Positions 31,794 to 41,585 are shown, numbered from the stretch's first letter. The stretch: 64,000 bases of DNA from Azospira restricta (GCF_016858125.1 NZ_CP064781.1:3233501-3297500); one strand, 5' to 3'. Numbers and translations are program-made. The notes: generated by a model not told the origin, from the letters alone.

Positions 31794-34700
31794 TTATTCC
31801 TCAAATAGCTCCCGCTCCTTTAGCGATTCGGCAATGTTCTTCTCCGCGTCCCGCTTGATGAGGTCGTAGAGCCTATAAGCGGGGGAGAAGCGTGGGAGCG
31901 AATCGAGAATGGACTTCGCTTTTTCCAAGACTTCCACGTCACGGGGAAACGGTTCGCCTGGAGTTCCCTGTTTTCCCCCGCTCACGGCCGAGCAATACAG
32001 TGCGCTGGTGGCTGATTCGAGACACTTACTGCCGTGCGACTTGGCTGCTGTAAGGTAGCCGATGGCGAAGGAGGGATTGTCCAATGAGAAATTGTGATCG
32101 GCATCCCGGATGACTTTCCCGATCAGTGAAATGTCGAGGCTGTCGCCGGAGCACTTATTCCGCATGAAGAACAGCGTCCTTTCGTCCGTTGCAGAAAATA
32201 CGGCGGCGAAAAGGTGGGAGGCGAAGTATTGGAATTTGCGGTCGCTGTCATTGCCGCTTCTCATCCAGGACCAAACGTCCTTGCACAGATCGTCGTACGC
32301 CGCTGATTCCGCGAACCGCAACGGCTCGTGTATGTACGGGCCGTAGTTGCAGGGGCGGAACGAGTGATCCTCCGTCGAGGCTGCATGCTCGACGCGCTGC
32401 TTGAAGAAGCCCAGCGTTTCCACCGGGTACCGGGCCGAAACGGACGCGAGGAATTTCTGGATCCAATACTTTTCGAGAACCGGTATGGGGAACAATTTTT
32501 TCAACAGGGTTCCTACTGAGCCGGAATCGAGCAGCTCAAGCGGGATCGGTCCGGGGGTCCCAAAGAGGGATAGGATCTCGTCGGCCACGTACTGACAACC
32601 GCAGAGGTTCGCGCTCTCCACGAGTTCCAACGCTTTGGCTGCGTCCAACGATCCGACGTGGCGCAACTCGCGCGCGGCGATTTCTACGTCATGTTGGTCA
32701 TCGGAAGAGAGAAATCCTTTCAGGACGTCGAGTTCGTAGTCGCCGAATGACGAATTTTCAATGATCTGACCGAGGCAGCGGGCCAACGACATCCTCAGTT
32801 CCTGACTCCCGGATGTCAGTATTCTGGACGTGAATGCCCTTCCCTTTCCGACGTCTTCCAAATAGACCATCGGCAACGCCAGGGGAACGTACCGGACGAT
32901 GACGGACTCCGGGTTCCCGAGCGCGTACTCCACGACATGGTTTGCCAAGGAGTTCGTACCAGCGAGCAGTTCGTGGAACAGGATGTGGGGCGAGGCGTCC
33001 CTTCCCTGCTTGGAGTTTTCGACCCTCGTTAGCATCGTCGCCGCGAACTGCACGATCGCCTCCGGGGTCTGGAAGGCGTCGGCTATCTCCGAGGCGGTAT
33101 GCCGGACGGTCGCTTGCCATTCCTTTTGCCTCGTTTCGAAGTCCGGATCCTCAACCAGGTGGCCATACCCGTCGACGAATGCGCGTATCGCCCTGAATTC
33201 CAGGCTGTCCGGGATAAGCCCGAATATCTGGTTCGCCGCGTCGCTCGTCTTGCCGCTGGCGAACTTCGCGTGCCATGAGATCGAAGAGAGCAGTTCGAGC
33301 CAGACGAACGGATCCAACGTCGACGACAGCACCTTGCCCTTAATTGATTCCAACGTGCTGACGAATTCGTCGGTCCAACGCTCGCGGTCCGCTTCCGAAA
33401 CGGTGACCCCGAATTGGCCCATCGGATACCGGAGCGCGTCGGAAAGCGCCCTCGCGGACAGGATCGCAACGTCCACCCGCTCGGAATCGAGCCGGGCAAT
33501 CGTAGCGAGGATTACATCCTGTCTCAGCGAAGCAACGGCTTCCTGCCTCACGAAGTACGGGCTGAACGAAAACGCGCGGCCATTCGAAGAAGTGGTGTGG
33601 CCTTCGGTTTGGAGAATCCCACTCAGGAAGTCGTACGGCGTGTACACCTCGCTCCACGAATCGGGGCAATCTAAGAGCGATAGTCCGAATCCAACGACCT
33701 CGGCGTTGTACTCGACCGGCTTATTGGGCTCCACCGTGCAGAGTTCCTTCAGTATGCGGATGGCGTGGCCGGGGTGTTGGTGCAACTGCCTTTCGTCCGA
33801 TTTCCCCAATTCCCACAAGCATTCGCACGCCCGACGCAAGTGCCCGAAGTTGTAGGCGGCGTACTTGACGAGATCCGGCAGGCCCGTGGGAATCCTGTCT
33901 TCGGCGATGCGTTGTTCGGCGAACTGAAGCGCCCTCGCGGGCTGGTAGTACGCGACGGACGTCATCGCCTTGAAATGCGCGTCGCCGTACTCCCCCGTGG
34001 GCCGCAATTGCTGCCACAGCCCGTCGAGCAATCGGCTGCTGGCGGTGTTCCCGCTCGACAGCCGCCAATCCAGCTTCCCGAGGTTCAGCAGGACGTGCTC
34101 CACGAGTGATTGCGGTGACGCGGCGAAGAGCTTTTCCGCGTAGCCGGACGACGCGCCGTTCTCGGTCACGCAGCTTTGCTCGATGATGTAGTCGGCGAGG
34201 AGGTCCGGAGCGAGCCTGTACGTCAAGCCCCGCTTGAACGCCACGCCGCCCGTTACCAAGGTCTTGACTAAGCGGTTGCTGTCCGCGACGGAGATGCCCT
34301 CGGCATCCTCCAGCAGTTTCAGGAGCCCGGCGTCGTCCGGACTGAAAGGTTGGACCAATGCCAAGACTCTCAGGATGGAGAGGATGGCCTCTCTGTCTTT
34401 GCCTTGGGCTAGATCTCCCGCGATTACCTGCTGGAAGCGGGCCAAAAGAGTCGTCCGGAACGCGCCTTCGGTGCTCAGGAGTTCCGGATGCAACTTCTCC
34501 TTCGCCACGACCTGGGCCGCGACGACCGTGGCCAATGGGCAGTCGAGGGTGTAGCGGCTGACCGCGTCGGCCGCCGATTCGGGGCCGCCGTACTCCTTCA
34601 GAACCTGGGCCGCGAGTTCGACCGACTGTTTCTGGGACAGCGGTTCGAGGCCGATTTGGAAAGTGTAGGGCGGCTGGAGAAGGACGGCGGCCGCCTGCAA

Positions 34701-35834
34701 CCTGATCCGCTCGAGGCCGTACGTCCGGAGGGAAAGGACCGCTCGCGCCGAATTCTTGGGATTGGCGACGTAGGCGAAAAGAATGGGGAGATCGTCCCGG
34801 TCGTGAGCGTCGTCGACGACCAAGAGCTTTTCGCCTTGCCCGAGACTCTCTAGATGCTTCGAGGAGAGCTCCTCCGTCGTCGAAAGAACTTTGACTAGCG
34901 TTCCAGACTTCGTGTTTTTGTAATCGGTGAGGGCTTGGTACAGCAAACGGGACTTCCCAGACCCGCCAGAGCCGGTCAGCAGGGTGACCAGCCGATCCTT
35001 GTCGCGGATGCTGTCGGATAGGTTTGCGAGCTCTTCGCTCCGTCCCACCAGTTGCCACAGGTGGTTGAAGGCGCGCTCCTTGCGCAGGAACGCGGAGAAG
35101 AAGTCCTCGACGGACATCCACGGGCCGGCCTCGACTTCGCCGAGCAACGCGAGTCGCTGTCCGGGGAAAAAGATGTCCACTAGGCGAATTTGCTCCGACT
35201 TCGGGAGTTGGCGGATTCGTTTGGCGACGTCCTCTTTGTCCCACAGTTCCCACTCGGGATGGGCGGCCATCGCCACCCTCGCCTGCGGGCTGGCGATTCT
35301 TGTGAGCAGCAGGACTTTCTTGTCGGAGCGGCGGACGTGTGCTTTTACAGCCGCTTCGACCTTCGCTGCGCCGAACTCCTTATGCCTCTTGCATTGATAG
35401 GTGCGGATCGTCCCGTTTTGCAAAACGGCCTCGACATCTAGGCCGTCCTGCTTGTGGCCGGTCCCGCCGAACCGGTGCACGTCGGCAGTCGGATGGAGCG
35501 CGGAGATAAAGAAGTCGCAAAACCGTTCGAAACCTTCCGCACTCAGGGAGTCGATCGGAAACGGTTGGTCGAAACTGACCGTCGTCGTTTGCGGATCCAG
35601 CCCTCGCTCGCTCACGTTCTCTAGATCCTCTGGGCTTACGGATAGCACGTGCGCGAGCCGAAGCATGTCCTTTGCCCTGGGGCGAGATGTGCCGGCCTCC
35701 CATCGGCTGACTGTCTGCTGCCGGACGCCCATCGCAATGGCCAATTCCCTTTGCGTCTCGATTCCCGCTTGGATGCGGAATTGCAGGAGACGATGGCCAA
35801 ATTCGGCCGCCCTCGCATCGTTAGTCGTACTCAT
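31794..35834 (-). CDS. XRE HTH - Mrr-like nuclease - STAND-type NTPase fusion (candidate defence protein)
   Basis: 1,346 residues from the ATG at 35834; a GTG 27 bases upstream is possible. Residues 11-70 form an XRE-family HTH (QRELAIAMGVRQQTVSRWEAGTSRP). Residues 95-215 resemble an Mrr-type restriction endonuclease: E103, D133 in KQDGLDVEA, and Q147-x-K149 in YQCKR give a D...QxK core. A P-loop NTPase follows with Walker A TGSGGSGKS (287-295) and Walker B KLLVVDDAHD. About 900 helical residues follow, with no identifiable domain, as in STAND proteins with a repeat-type sensor. AT-richer codon use than its neighbours and an isolated position between pilU and glnB suggest transfer. The resemblance is to antiviral STAND (Avs) proteins, but the HTH fusion is unusual. 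Function is inferred, not shown. Confidence 0.8.
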   Translation of the reverse strand: MSTTNDARAAEFGHRLLQFRIQAGIETQRELAIAMGVRQQTVSRWEAGTSRPRAKDMLRLAHVLSVSPEDLENVSERGLDPQTTTVSFDQPFPIDSLSAEGFERFCDFFISALHPTADVHRFGGTGHKQDGLDVEAVLQNGTIRTYQCKRHKEFGAAKVEAAVKAHVRRSDKKVLLLTRIASPQARVAMAAHPEWELWDKEDVAKRIRQLPKSEQIRLVDIFFPGQRLALLGEVEAGPWMSVEDFFSAFLRKERAFNHLWQLVGRSEELANLSDSIRDKDRLVTLLTGSGGSGKSRLLYQALTDYKNTKSGTLVKVLSTTEELSSKHLESLGQGEKLLVVDDAHDRDDLPILFAYVANPKNSARAVLSLRTYGLERIRLQAAAVLLQPPYTFQIGLEPLSQKQSVELAAQVLKEYGGPESAADAVSRYTLDCPLATVVAAQVVAKEKLHPELLSTEGAFRTTLLARFQQVIAGDLAQGKDREAILSILRVLALVQPFSPDDAGLLKLLEDAEGISVADSNRLVKTLVTGGVAFKRGLTYRLAPDLLADYIIEQSCVTENGASSGYAEKLFAASPQSLVEHVLLNLGKLDWRLSSGNTASSRLLDGLWQQLRPTGEYGDAHFKAMTSVAYYQPARALQFAEQRIAEDRIPTGLPDLVKYAAYNFGHLRRACECLWELGKSDERQLHQHPGHAIRILKELCTVEPNKPVEYNAEVVGFGLSLLDCPDSWSEVYTPYDFLSGILQTEGHTTSSNGRAFSFSPYFVRQEAVASLRQDVILATIARLDSERVDVAILSARALSDALRYPMGQFGVTVSEADRERWTDEFVSTLESIKGKVLSSTLDPFVWLELLSSISWHAKFASGKTSDAANQIFGLIPDSLEFRAIRAFVDGYGHLVEDPDFETRQKEWQATVRHTASEIADAFQTPEAIVQFAATMLTRVENSKQGRDASPHILFHELLAGTNSLANHVVEYALGNPESVIVRYVPLALPMVYLEDVGKGRAFTSRILTSGSQELRMSLARCLGQIIENSSFGDYELDVLKGFLSSDDQHDVEIAARELRHVGSLDAAKALELVESANLCGCQYVADEILSLFGTPGPIPLELLDSGSVGTLLKKLFPIPVLEKYWIQKFLASVSARYPVETLGFFKQRVEHAASTEDHSFRPCNYGPYIHEPLRFAESAAYDDLCKDVWSWMRSGNDSDRKFQYFASHLFAAVFSATDERTLFFMRNKCSGDSLDISLIGKVIRDADHNFSLDNPSFAIGYLTAAKSHGSKCLESATSALYCSAVSGGKQGTPGEPFPRDVEVLEKAKSILDSLPRFSPAYRLYDLIKRDAEKNIAESLKERELFEE

Positions 35835-36030
35835 ATCATGTGTGCCAAATAAGTAGAACACAGTTTATGAGTGCAAAAATGCTGCGTCAAGTGCGGGTGA
35901 TTATGGATTCCAAGGACCTATGCCGCCTTAGTCTGCAATCAACCACATGGCCGACATTACTGGAGTGGCACGCCGACGGCAGCTTCGGCCGACTTGCAGA
36001 CGTACTCGCCATTGACCACAAGCAGCCCCA

Positions 36031-36070
36031 AACGAAACGGGCCAGCACTTTCGTGCCGGCCCGTTTCGTT
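36031..36070 (-). terminator. Strong terminator downstream of glnB
   Basis: A 13-bp perfect stem AACGAAACGGGCC/GGCCCGTTTCGTT with an inner GCAC/GTGC hairpin lies 21 bases after the glnB stop. On the minus strand the stem runs into GTTTCGTTTGGGG. It marks the chromosome side of the insert that carries the XRE-nuclease-STAND gene. Confidence 0.85.
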
Positions 36071-36090
36071 ATCGGATCGCCTGAAAAGCG

Positions 36091-36474
<384 letters not shown>

Positions 36475-38085
36475 TCAAAACTCGTCGCGGTAGCGGTTGG
36501 TGATCGGGTAGCGCCAGTCCTTGCCGAACCCGCGCTGGGTGACGCGGATGCCGACCGGCGCCTGCCGCCGCTTGTATTCGGCGATGCGCAAGAGGCGAAC
36601 GACGCGACGCACGTCGGCTTCCGCATAGCCCCTGGCGATGATCTCGCGCGGGCTCTCGTCGCGCTCCATGTAGGCCTGCATGATCGCGTCGAGCACCTCG
36701 TACGGCGGCAGGCTGTCCTGGTCGGTCTGGCCGGGCTTCAGCTCGGCCGACGGCGGCCGCGTGATGATGCGTTCGGGAATGATCTCGCGCTCGCGGTTCA
36801 CCCAGCGCGACAGGCGGTAGACGAAGGTCTTGAAGACGTCCTTGATCACCGCGAAGCCGCCGGCCATGTCGCCGTACAGCGTGCAGTAGCCGACCGCCAT
36901 CTCCGACTTGTTGCCGGTGGTCAGCACCAGCGCGCCGGTCTTGTTCGAGAGCGCCATCAGGATGTTGCCGCGGATGCGCGCCTGCAGGTTCTCCTCGGTG
37001 GTGTCGCTGGGCAGGCCGGCGAACTCTTTCGCCAGCATCGCGTCGTAGGTCTGCATCGCCGGCGCGATCGGGATCTCGTCGTAGCGCACGCCGAGCGTCC
37101 GCACCATCTGCCGCGAATCTTCAAGGCTGATGTCGGCGGTGTAGGGCGAAGGCATCATCACCGCACGCACCTTGTCGGCGCCGAGCGCATCGACGGCGAC
37201 GGCCAGCGTCAGCGCCGAGTCGATGCCGCCGGAGAGGCCGATGATCGCGCCGGGGAAGCCGTTCTTGCCGAGGTAGTCGCGCACGCCGAGCACCAGCGCG
37301 GCGTAGACCTGCGCCTCCAGCGGCTGCGCCGGCGCCTGCGTTCCCGGCCGCGGCTGGCCGTCGACGAGCTCGACGATCTCCAGCGCTTCGGCGAACTGCG
37401 GCAGGCGGCAGGTCTCGTTGCCGGCGCCGTCGAGCACGAACGAGCCGCCGTCGAAGACCAGCTCGTCCTGGCCGCCGACCAGGTTGGCGTAGAGCGCCGG
37501 CATGCCGGTGGCGGCGATGCGCTCGCGCAGCACGGCGACGCGGTCCTCGTGCTTGTCGAGGTGGTAGGGCGAGGCGTTCAGCACCAGCAGCAGCTCGGCG
37601 CCGGCGGCGTGCGCCGCCTCGGCGGCGCCCTCCTCCCAGATGTCGGCGCAGATGTTGATGCCGCAGCGCACGCCCTGCACGGTCACGACGCAGGCGGCGT
37701 CGCCGGCCTCGAAGTAGCGCTCCTCGTCGAAGACCTCGTAGTTCGGCAGCCGCTGCTTGCGGTAGGTGGCGACCTGCCGCCCGTCGGCGAGCAGCGTCGC
37801 CGCGTTGTAGCGCTTGCCGTCGCAGTCCTCGGGATGGCCGACGAGGACGGCGATGCCGGCGATGCGCGCGGCCAGCGCGTCGAGCTCGCGGGCGCAGGCG
37901 CGGTAGAAGTCGGGGCGCAGCAGCAGGTCTTCCGGCGGGTAGCCGCACAGCGCCAGCTCCGGCGTCAGCAGCAGGTCGGCGCCGGCGGCGCGGGCGCGTT
38001 CGGCGAATTCGGCGATCTTCGCCGCGTTGCCGGCGAGGTCGCCGACGGTGGCGTTGATCTGGGCGATGGCGATCTTCAGTGACAT
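36475..38085 (-). CDS. nadE: Glutamine-dependent NAD+ synthetase
   Basis: 536 residues. The N-terminal nitrilase-type glutaminase domain has the triad Glu in TPELALCGYPPEDLL, Lys in YRKQRLPNYEVFDE, and Cys in VRCGINICADIWE. The C-terminal synthetase domain has the P-loop GLSGGIDSALTLAVAVDALG and TTGNKSEMAVGYCTLYGDMAGG. It makes NAD+ from deamido-NAD+ using glutamine. The ATG at 38085 is chosen over a TTG nine bases upstream. glnB follows in the same direction. Confidence 0.96.
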   Translation of the reverse strand: MSLKIAIAQINATVGDLAGNAAKIAEFAERARAAGADLLLTPELALCGYPPEDLLLRPDFYRACARELDALAARIAGIAVLVGHPEDCDGKRYNAATLLADGRQVATYRKQRLPNYEVFDEERYFEAGDAACVVTVQGVRCGINICADIWEEGAAEAAHAAGAELLLVLNASPYHLDKHEDRVAVLRERIAATGMPALYANLVGGQDELVFDGGSFVLDGAGNETCRLPQFAEALEIVELVDGQPRPGTQAPAQPLEAQVYAALVLGVRDYLGKNGFPGAIIGLSGGIDSALTLAVAVDALGADKVRAVMMPSPYTADISLEDSRQMVRTLGVRYDEIPIAPAMQTYDAMLAKEFAGLPSDTTEENLQARIRGNILMALSNKTGALVLTTGNKSEMAVGYCTLYGDMAGGFAVIKDVFKTFVYRLSRWVNREREIIPERIITRPPSAELKPGQTDQDSLPPYEVLDAIMQAYMERDESPREIIARGYAEADVRRVVRLLRIAEYKRRQAPVGIRVTQRGFGKDWRYPITNRYRDEF

Positions 38086-38368
38086 AGGCCGCAACTATAC
38101 CGGAAGCGGAATTCGTCCGCCGCCCCGGACGGCACGCGAGTGCCCGCGTTTACAGGCGTTCGCGCGCAGCGTCGGGAAACGGCGACAGCCCGATCGCCCC
38201 CGCGCACGGGGCCGGCGCGCAAACCGCGCCACCGGCTGTCGCCGGCAGGCGACGGTTTGTCCGCCGTCGCCCCGCCGGGCTACGATCATCCCGCTGATTT
38301 TGCAGGCTTTCCGTAGATTGGCACGCAAGCTGCAGGGCGTGCCCATCTGCTTTGACAAGGAGCGAACG

Positions 38369-38680
38369 ATGAATTTCCTGCGCACCCGACGATGGTTGGC
38401 CGCCGCGCTGGCGGCCACTGCCCTGACCGCCTGCGCCGGCAGCGCGACGCGCGAGAGCACCGGCGAATACATCGACGACAGCGTGATCACCACCAAGGTC
38501 AAGGCCAAGTTCTTCGACAACCCGCAGGTGCGGGCGATGTCGATCAGTGTCGAGACCTACAAGGGCGTCGTCCAGCTGAGCGGCTTCGCCGCCAGCGAAA
38601 CCGAACGCAGCCGCGCCGTCGAGCTCGCGCGCACCGTGCCCGGCGTCAAGTCGGTGCACAACGACATCATCCTGAAGTAA
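38369..38680 (+). CDS. BON-domain lipoprotein (OsmY-like)
   Basis: 103 residues. Lipoprotein signal with lipobox LTAC (Cys22), then one BON domain: YIDDSVITTKVKAKFFDNPQVRAMSISVETYKGVVQLSGFAASETERSRAVELARTVPGVKSVHNDI. BON domains bind membranes or help envelope stress tolerance. An AAGGAG site precedes the ATG. It stands alone. Confidence 0.92.
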   Translation: MNFLRTRRWLAAALAATALTACAGSATRESTGEYIDDSVITTKVKAKFFDNPQVRAMSISVETYKGVVQLSGFAASETERSRAVELARTVPGVKSVHNDIILK

Positions 38681-38815
38681 GCCGACGCCCGGACCGGCGC
38701 CAGCGCCGGCCGCCGGGCGACCTCCCCCCACCCGTTGCACGACGCGCTCCGGGCGGCCCGCGCGGGCCGCCCGCCGCCGCCATTTCCGCCCCCCAAAGAA
38801 CAGAAAGGAGCACGC

Positions 38816-39739
38816 ATGCCTTTTCGCCCGCCCCCCCATCACCTCTGGCTCAGCCTGCGCCACATCGCCGGCCACGTCGCAATCACGCTGCTCGCGGTCG
38901 GCATCGCCTTCGCGCTGCCGCCGTTCGCCGAATACATCCTCTACAGCTGGTGGCCGCAGGTGCGCGACGATTCGCAGATGCTGCTGTTCACCGAGATCGC
39001 CTTCGCCGCGGTGCTGGTCGTGCTGTTCAACGCGCTGTCGCTGGCGCTGCACTACCGCCGGAAGGCGCGCATGAGCGGCGTCGCCGCGCTGGTGCACGCG
39101 CACGAGCAGAGCGACTGGTTCTCGCGCCGCGAGAAGCGCAACCTGCTGCGCCGGTTGCCGTGGAAGCGCGACGTGGCGATCATGGCAGTCACCGGCTACG
39201 GCACCTTCTCGGCGGCCGACGCCGACCTGCGCCATGTGCTGCAGGATTGCTACGAGGTGCGGGTGATGCTGATGCATCCCGACGGCGCCGGCGCCCGCGC
39301 CTACGTCGCGACGCACGCCGACCCGCCGGCTGCGCTCGCCAGCCTGCGCCGGGAATTCGCCGCCAGCCTCGACTACCTGCGCGCGCTGCACGCCGCCGGG
39401 CGCCAGGTGGCGCTGAAGCTCTACGACGAGGCGCCGTTCTGGAAGCTGGTGTTCACCGGCGAACACGCCTGGGTGCGCTGCTGCCACGACTGCCGCGACT
39501 TCGGCCGCTACCCGGAGTACGTCTTCGCGCTGCAGGCCGAGAAGCCGGCGCGCGGCTTCTTCCCGGCCTTCTACACCTACTTCCTCAACCAGTGGAACGA
39601 CCCGCGCCACCCCGACTACAGCTTCGAGAGCGACGAGCTCGTCTATCGCGACGCCGACGGCCGCGAGGCGCGCCGCGAAGGCCGGCCCGGCGACGGCGCC
39701 GCGGACGGCCCCCCGCCGGCGCTGGCGGCGGCCGCCTGA
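38816..39739 (+). CDS. Hypothetical membrane protein, 307 aa
   Basis: Two hydrophobic segments near the N-terminus (about 16-40 and 54-76: VAITLLAVGIAFALPPF and TEIAFAAVLVVLFNALSLAL) are followed by a cytoplasmic domain of about 220 residues. That domain begins RDVAIMAVTGYGTFSAADADLRHVLQDCYEVRVMLMHPDG, reminiscent of a phospholipase D-like or nucleotidyl-binding fold, but catalytic HKD motifs are absent. A CCHDC pair occurs near residue 223. The C-terminus is Ala/Pro-rich. I do not recognise the family. AAAGGAG precedes the ATG, and a strong terminator follows. Confidence 0.75.
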   Translation: MPFRPPPHHLWLSLRHIAGHVAITLLAVGIAFALPPFAEYILYSWWPQVRDDSQMLLFTEIAFAAVLVVLFNALSLALHYRRKARMSGVAALVHAHEQSDWFSRREKRNLLRRLPWKRDVAIMAVTGYGTFSAADADLRHVLQDCYEVRVMLMHPDGAGARAYVATHADPPAALASLRREFAASLDYLRALHAAGRQVALKLYDEAPFWKLVFTGEHAWVRCCHDCRDFGRYPEYVFALQAEKPARGFFPAFYTYFLNQWNDPRHPDYSFESDELVYRDADGREARREGRPGDGAADGPPPALAAAA

Positions 39740-39756
39740 GCGCCCGCCCGGGAAAC

Positions 39757-39786
39757 AAAAAACCCGCCGGACGGCGGGTTTTTTTT
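39757..39786. terminator. Bidirectional terminator between the membrane-protein gene and ppa
   Basis: AACCCGCC-GGAC-GGCGGGTT, 8-bp stem, flanked by six A residues on the left and eight T residues on the right. It serves the convergent genes on both sides. Confidence 0.93.
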
Positions 39787-39806
39787 CGCTGCGGAAGCGG
39801 GGCCGA

Positions 39807-40355
39807 TCAGTAGTTCGGCTTGTCCTTGGCTTCCTCGTAGCGCTTGACGCCTTCCATGATCTCGTTCTTCGCCTCTTCCTGGCCGTACCAGCCTTCGATC
39901 TTGACGAACTTGCCCGGCTCGAGATCCTTGTAGTGCTCGAAGAAGTGCGAGATCTGGTCGAGGGTGATCTGCGGCAGGTCGCGCGGGCTCTGCACGTTGC
40001 GGTAGAGCGGGGTCAGCTTGTCGACCGGCACGGCGAGCAGCTTGGCGTCGGCGCCGGCCTCGTCGGTCATCGCCAGCATGCCGATCGGGCGGCAGCGGAC
40101 GACGACGCCCGGCGGCAGCGCGAACTGGGTGACCACCAGCACGTCGACCGGGTCGCCGTCGCCGGCGATGGTGTGCGGGATGTAGCCGTAGTTGCACGGG
40201 TAGTGCATCGACGTCCCCATGAAGCGGTCGACGAAGATCGCGCCGCTTTCCTTGTCGACCTCGTACTTGACCGGGTCGGCGTGGGCCGGGATCTCGATGA
40301 TCACGTTGAAATCGTTGGGCAGGGACTTGCCGGAGGGGACGTTGTTGAGGGCCAT
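39807..40355 (-). CDS. ppa: Inorganic pyrophosphatase (family I)
   Basis: 182 residues. Family I PPase: VIIEIPAHADPVKYEVDKESGAIFVDRFM, the active-site DGDPVDVLV metal-binding signature, and the DEAGADAKLLAVP and KFVKIEGWYG stretches. Hydrolyses pyrophosphate in the cytoplasm. The ATG at 40355 gives the usual length. Confidence 0.96.
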   Translation of the reverse strand: MALNNVPSGKSLPNDFNVIIEIPAHADPVKYEVDKESGAIFVDRFMGTSMHYPCNYGYIPHTIAGDGDPVDVLVVTQFALPPGVVVRCRPIGMLAMTDEAGADAKLLAVPVDKLTPLYRNVQSPRDLPQITLDQISHFFEHYKDLEPGKFVKIEGWYGQEEAKNEIMEGVKRYEEAKDKPNY

Positions 40356-40394
40356 GATGCGTGCTTTCTGACGGACTGTTTGCGAAAGGCCGTA

Positions 40395-40400
40395 ATTATA
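40395..40400 (-). promoter_or_regulatory. -10 box of the ppa promoter
   Basis: TATAAT on the minus strand 40 bases upstream of the ppa ATG. The -35 region is not recognisable. Confidence 0.4.
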
Positions 40401-40500
40401 CGCCATTTCTCCCCCGGAAGCCGCTTCCGTGCTGGCTTTGCTTACATTCCTGACACATCCGCTGGCGGCCTTCCGGCGACGACTATTTTTGCAGAAAGGG

Positions 40501-40529
40501 TTGACGAAGGCATCATGCCTTCGCATAAT
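40501..40529 (+). promoter_or_regulatory. Sigma-70-type promoter of hemP
   Basis: TTGACG, a 17-base spacer and CATAAT, 47 bases upstream of the hemP ATG. The spacer is almost filled by a perfect palindrome CGAAGGCA-TCA-TGCCTTCG (40505-40523), and the -10 overlaps a Fur-type box. The promoter probably also serves tonB-exbB-exbD, since no other promoter was seen before them. Confidence 0.7.
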
Positions 40530-40542
40530 GCGAACCATTCTC
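40524..40542. promoter_or_regulatory. Fur box at the hemP promoter
   Basis: CATAATGCGAACCATTCTC matches 14 of 19 positions of GATAATGATAATCATTATC and covers the -10 box, as expected for repression when iron is plentiful. Confidence 0.7.
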
Positions 40543-40576
40543 ATTCGCAAAGCAACCCAAGACAGCGGAGCCCACG

Positions 40577-40753
40577 ATGCAGACGAATCCCACCGCCCCC
40601 ACCCTGGTCGTCGTTCCGGTCCAGCCCGAACTGCCGCCGCGGGTCGACAGCAGCCAGCTGCTGCGCGGCCGGCGCACCGTCGAGATCGAGCACGGCGAGC
40701 AGACCTACACGCTGCGCGTGACCAAGGACAACAAGCTGATCCTGACCAAGTAG
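40577..40753 (+). CDS. hemP: Hemin uptake protein HemP
   Basis: 58 residues, too short for most gene finders. The tail matches the HemP family: RVDSSQLLRGRRTVEIEHGEQTYTLRVTKDNKLILTK. HemP proteins are small, Fur-regulated and found with haem or siderophore uptake genes. In some betaproteobacteria they act as activators of haem uptake genes. Here it heads the TonB set and sits behind a Fur box. Confidence 0.93.
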   Translation: MQTNPTAPTLVVVPVQPELPPRVDSSQLLRGRRTVEIEHGEQTYTLRVTKDNKLILTK

Positions 40754-40916
40754 GACGCGGCCCGCACCGACTTCATCCCCCTGGAGAGATCACCCCCGTT
40801 TTCTCTCGCTCGTTCCGCCAGCCAGCCAGCCCTCGGGCAAGCAAGCCACGCTTTTTTTGACCGGGCTGCGCGGGACTCGGCGCCTCGACGACCAGCTGCC
40901 GGATGCCCACATTCCC

Positions 40917-41576
40917 ATGACCACGCTCACCCACGCCCGCCTCGAGCTCCCCTACGCCCCGTCATCGCGCCCCTCGCTGCGCGCGATCGCGCTGATCGCC
41001 GGCGCCCACGCCGGGGCGCTGGCGCTGCTCGTTTCGCTCGACGTCGTTCCCGTTCCGCAGGCCGTCAACAGCCTGATGGTCGACATCATCCGGCCGGCCG
41101 CGCCGACGCCGCCGCCGGAAATCGTCAAGCCGCGGCCGCGACCGGTGGAAAGCAAGCCGCAACCGCGGCCGCAGCCGGCTCCGACGCCGACGCCGGTGCT
41201 CGCCGTGCCCGCCGAAAGCCCGGCGCCCGCCGTCGAGGCGGCAGTGGTGAAGGCGCCGCCACCGCCGCCGGCCCCGCCGGCGCCGGTCACCGTCAGCCAG
41301 CCGCGCTTCGACGCCGACTATCTCTCCAACCCGGCGCCGGCCTATCCGGCGATCTCCCGCCGCCTGGGCGAGGAAGGCAAGGTGGTGCTGCGCGTCCAGG
41401 TCGAGCCGGCCGGCCATCCGTCGCAGGTCGAGCTGAAATCGTCCAGCGGCTCGCCGCGCCTCGACCAGGCGGCGCTGGACGCCGTCCGGCGCTGGAAATT
41501 CATCCCCGCCAGGCGCGGCGACGAAGCCGTCGCCGCCTGGGTGCTGGTTCCCGTCGTATTCAACCTGAAGAGCTGA
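40917..41576 (+). CDS. tonB: Energy transducer TonB
   Basis: 219 residues from the ATG at 40917. There is an N-terminal membrane anchor (LRAIALIAGAHAGALALLVSL) with the anchor histidine, and a long Pro-rich periplasmic spacer (PPPEIVKPRPRP, then KPQPRPQPAPTPTP, then PPPPPAPPAP). The C-terminal TonB domain carries YPAISRRLGEEGKVVLRVQVEPAGHPSQVELKSSSGSPRLDQAALDAVRRWKF. It transmits proton-motive energy to outer-membrane iron receptors. exbB follows nine bases later. Confidence 0.94.
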   Translation: MTTLTHARLELPYAPSSRPSLRAIALIAGAHAGALALLVSLDVVPVPQAVNSLMVDIIRPAAPTPPPEIVKPRPRPVESKPQPRPQPAPTPTPVLAVPAESPAPAVEAAVVKAPPPPPAPPAPVTVSQPRFDADYLSNPAPAYPAISRRLGEEGKVVLRVQVEPAGHPSQVELKSSSGSPRLDQAALDAVRRWKFIPARRGDEAVAAWVLVPVVFNLKS

Positions 41577-41585
41577 AAGACCCCC

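Noticed and set aside
40823-40835. CCAGCCAGCCAGCC tandem repeat after hemP
   Set aside because: Only three copies of a 4-base unit; too short to be a meaningful repeat or CRISPR-like element.
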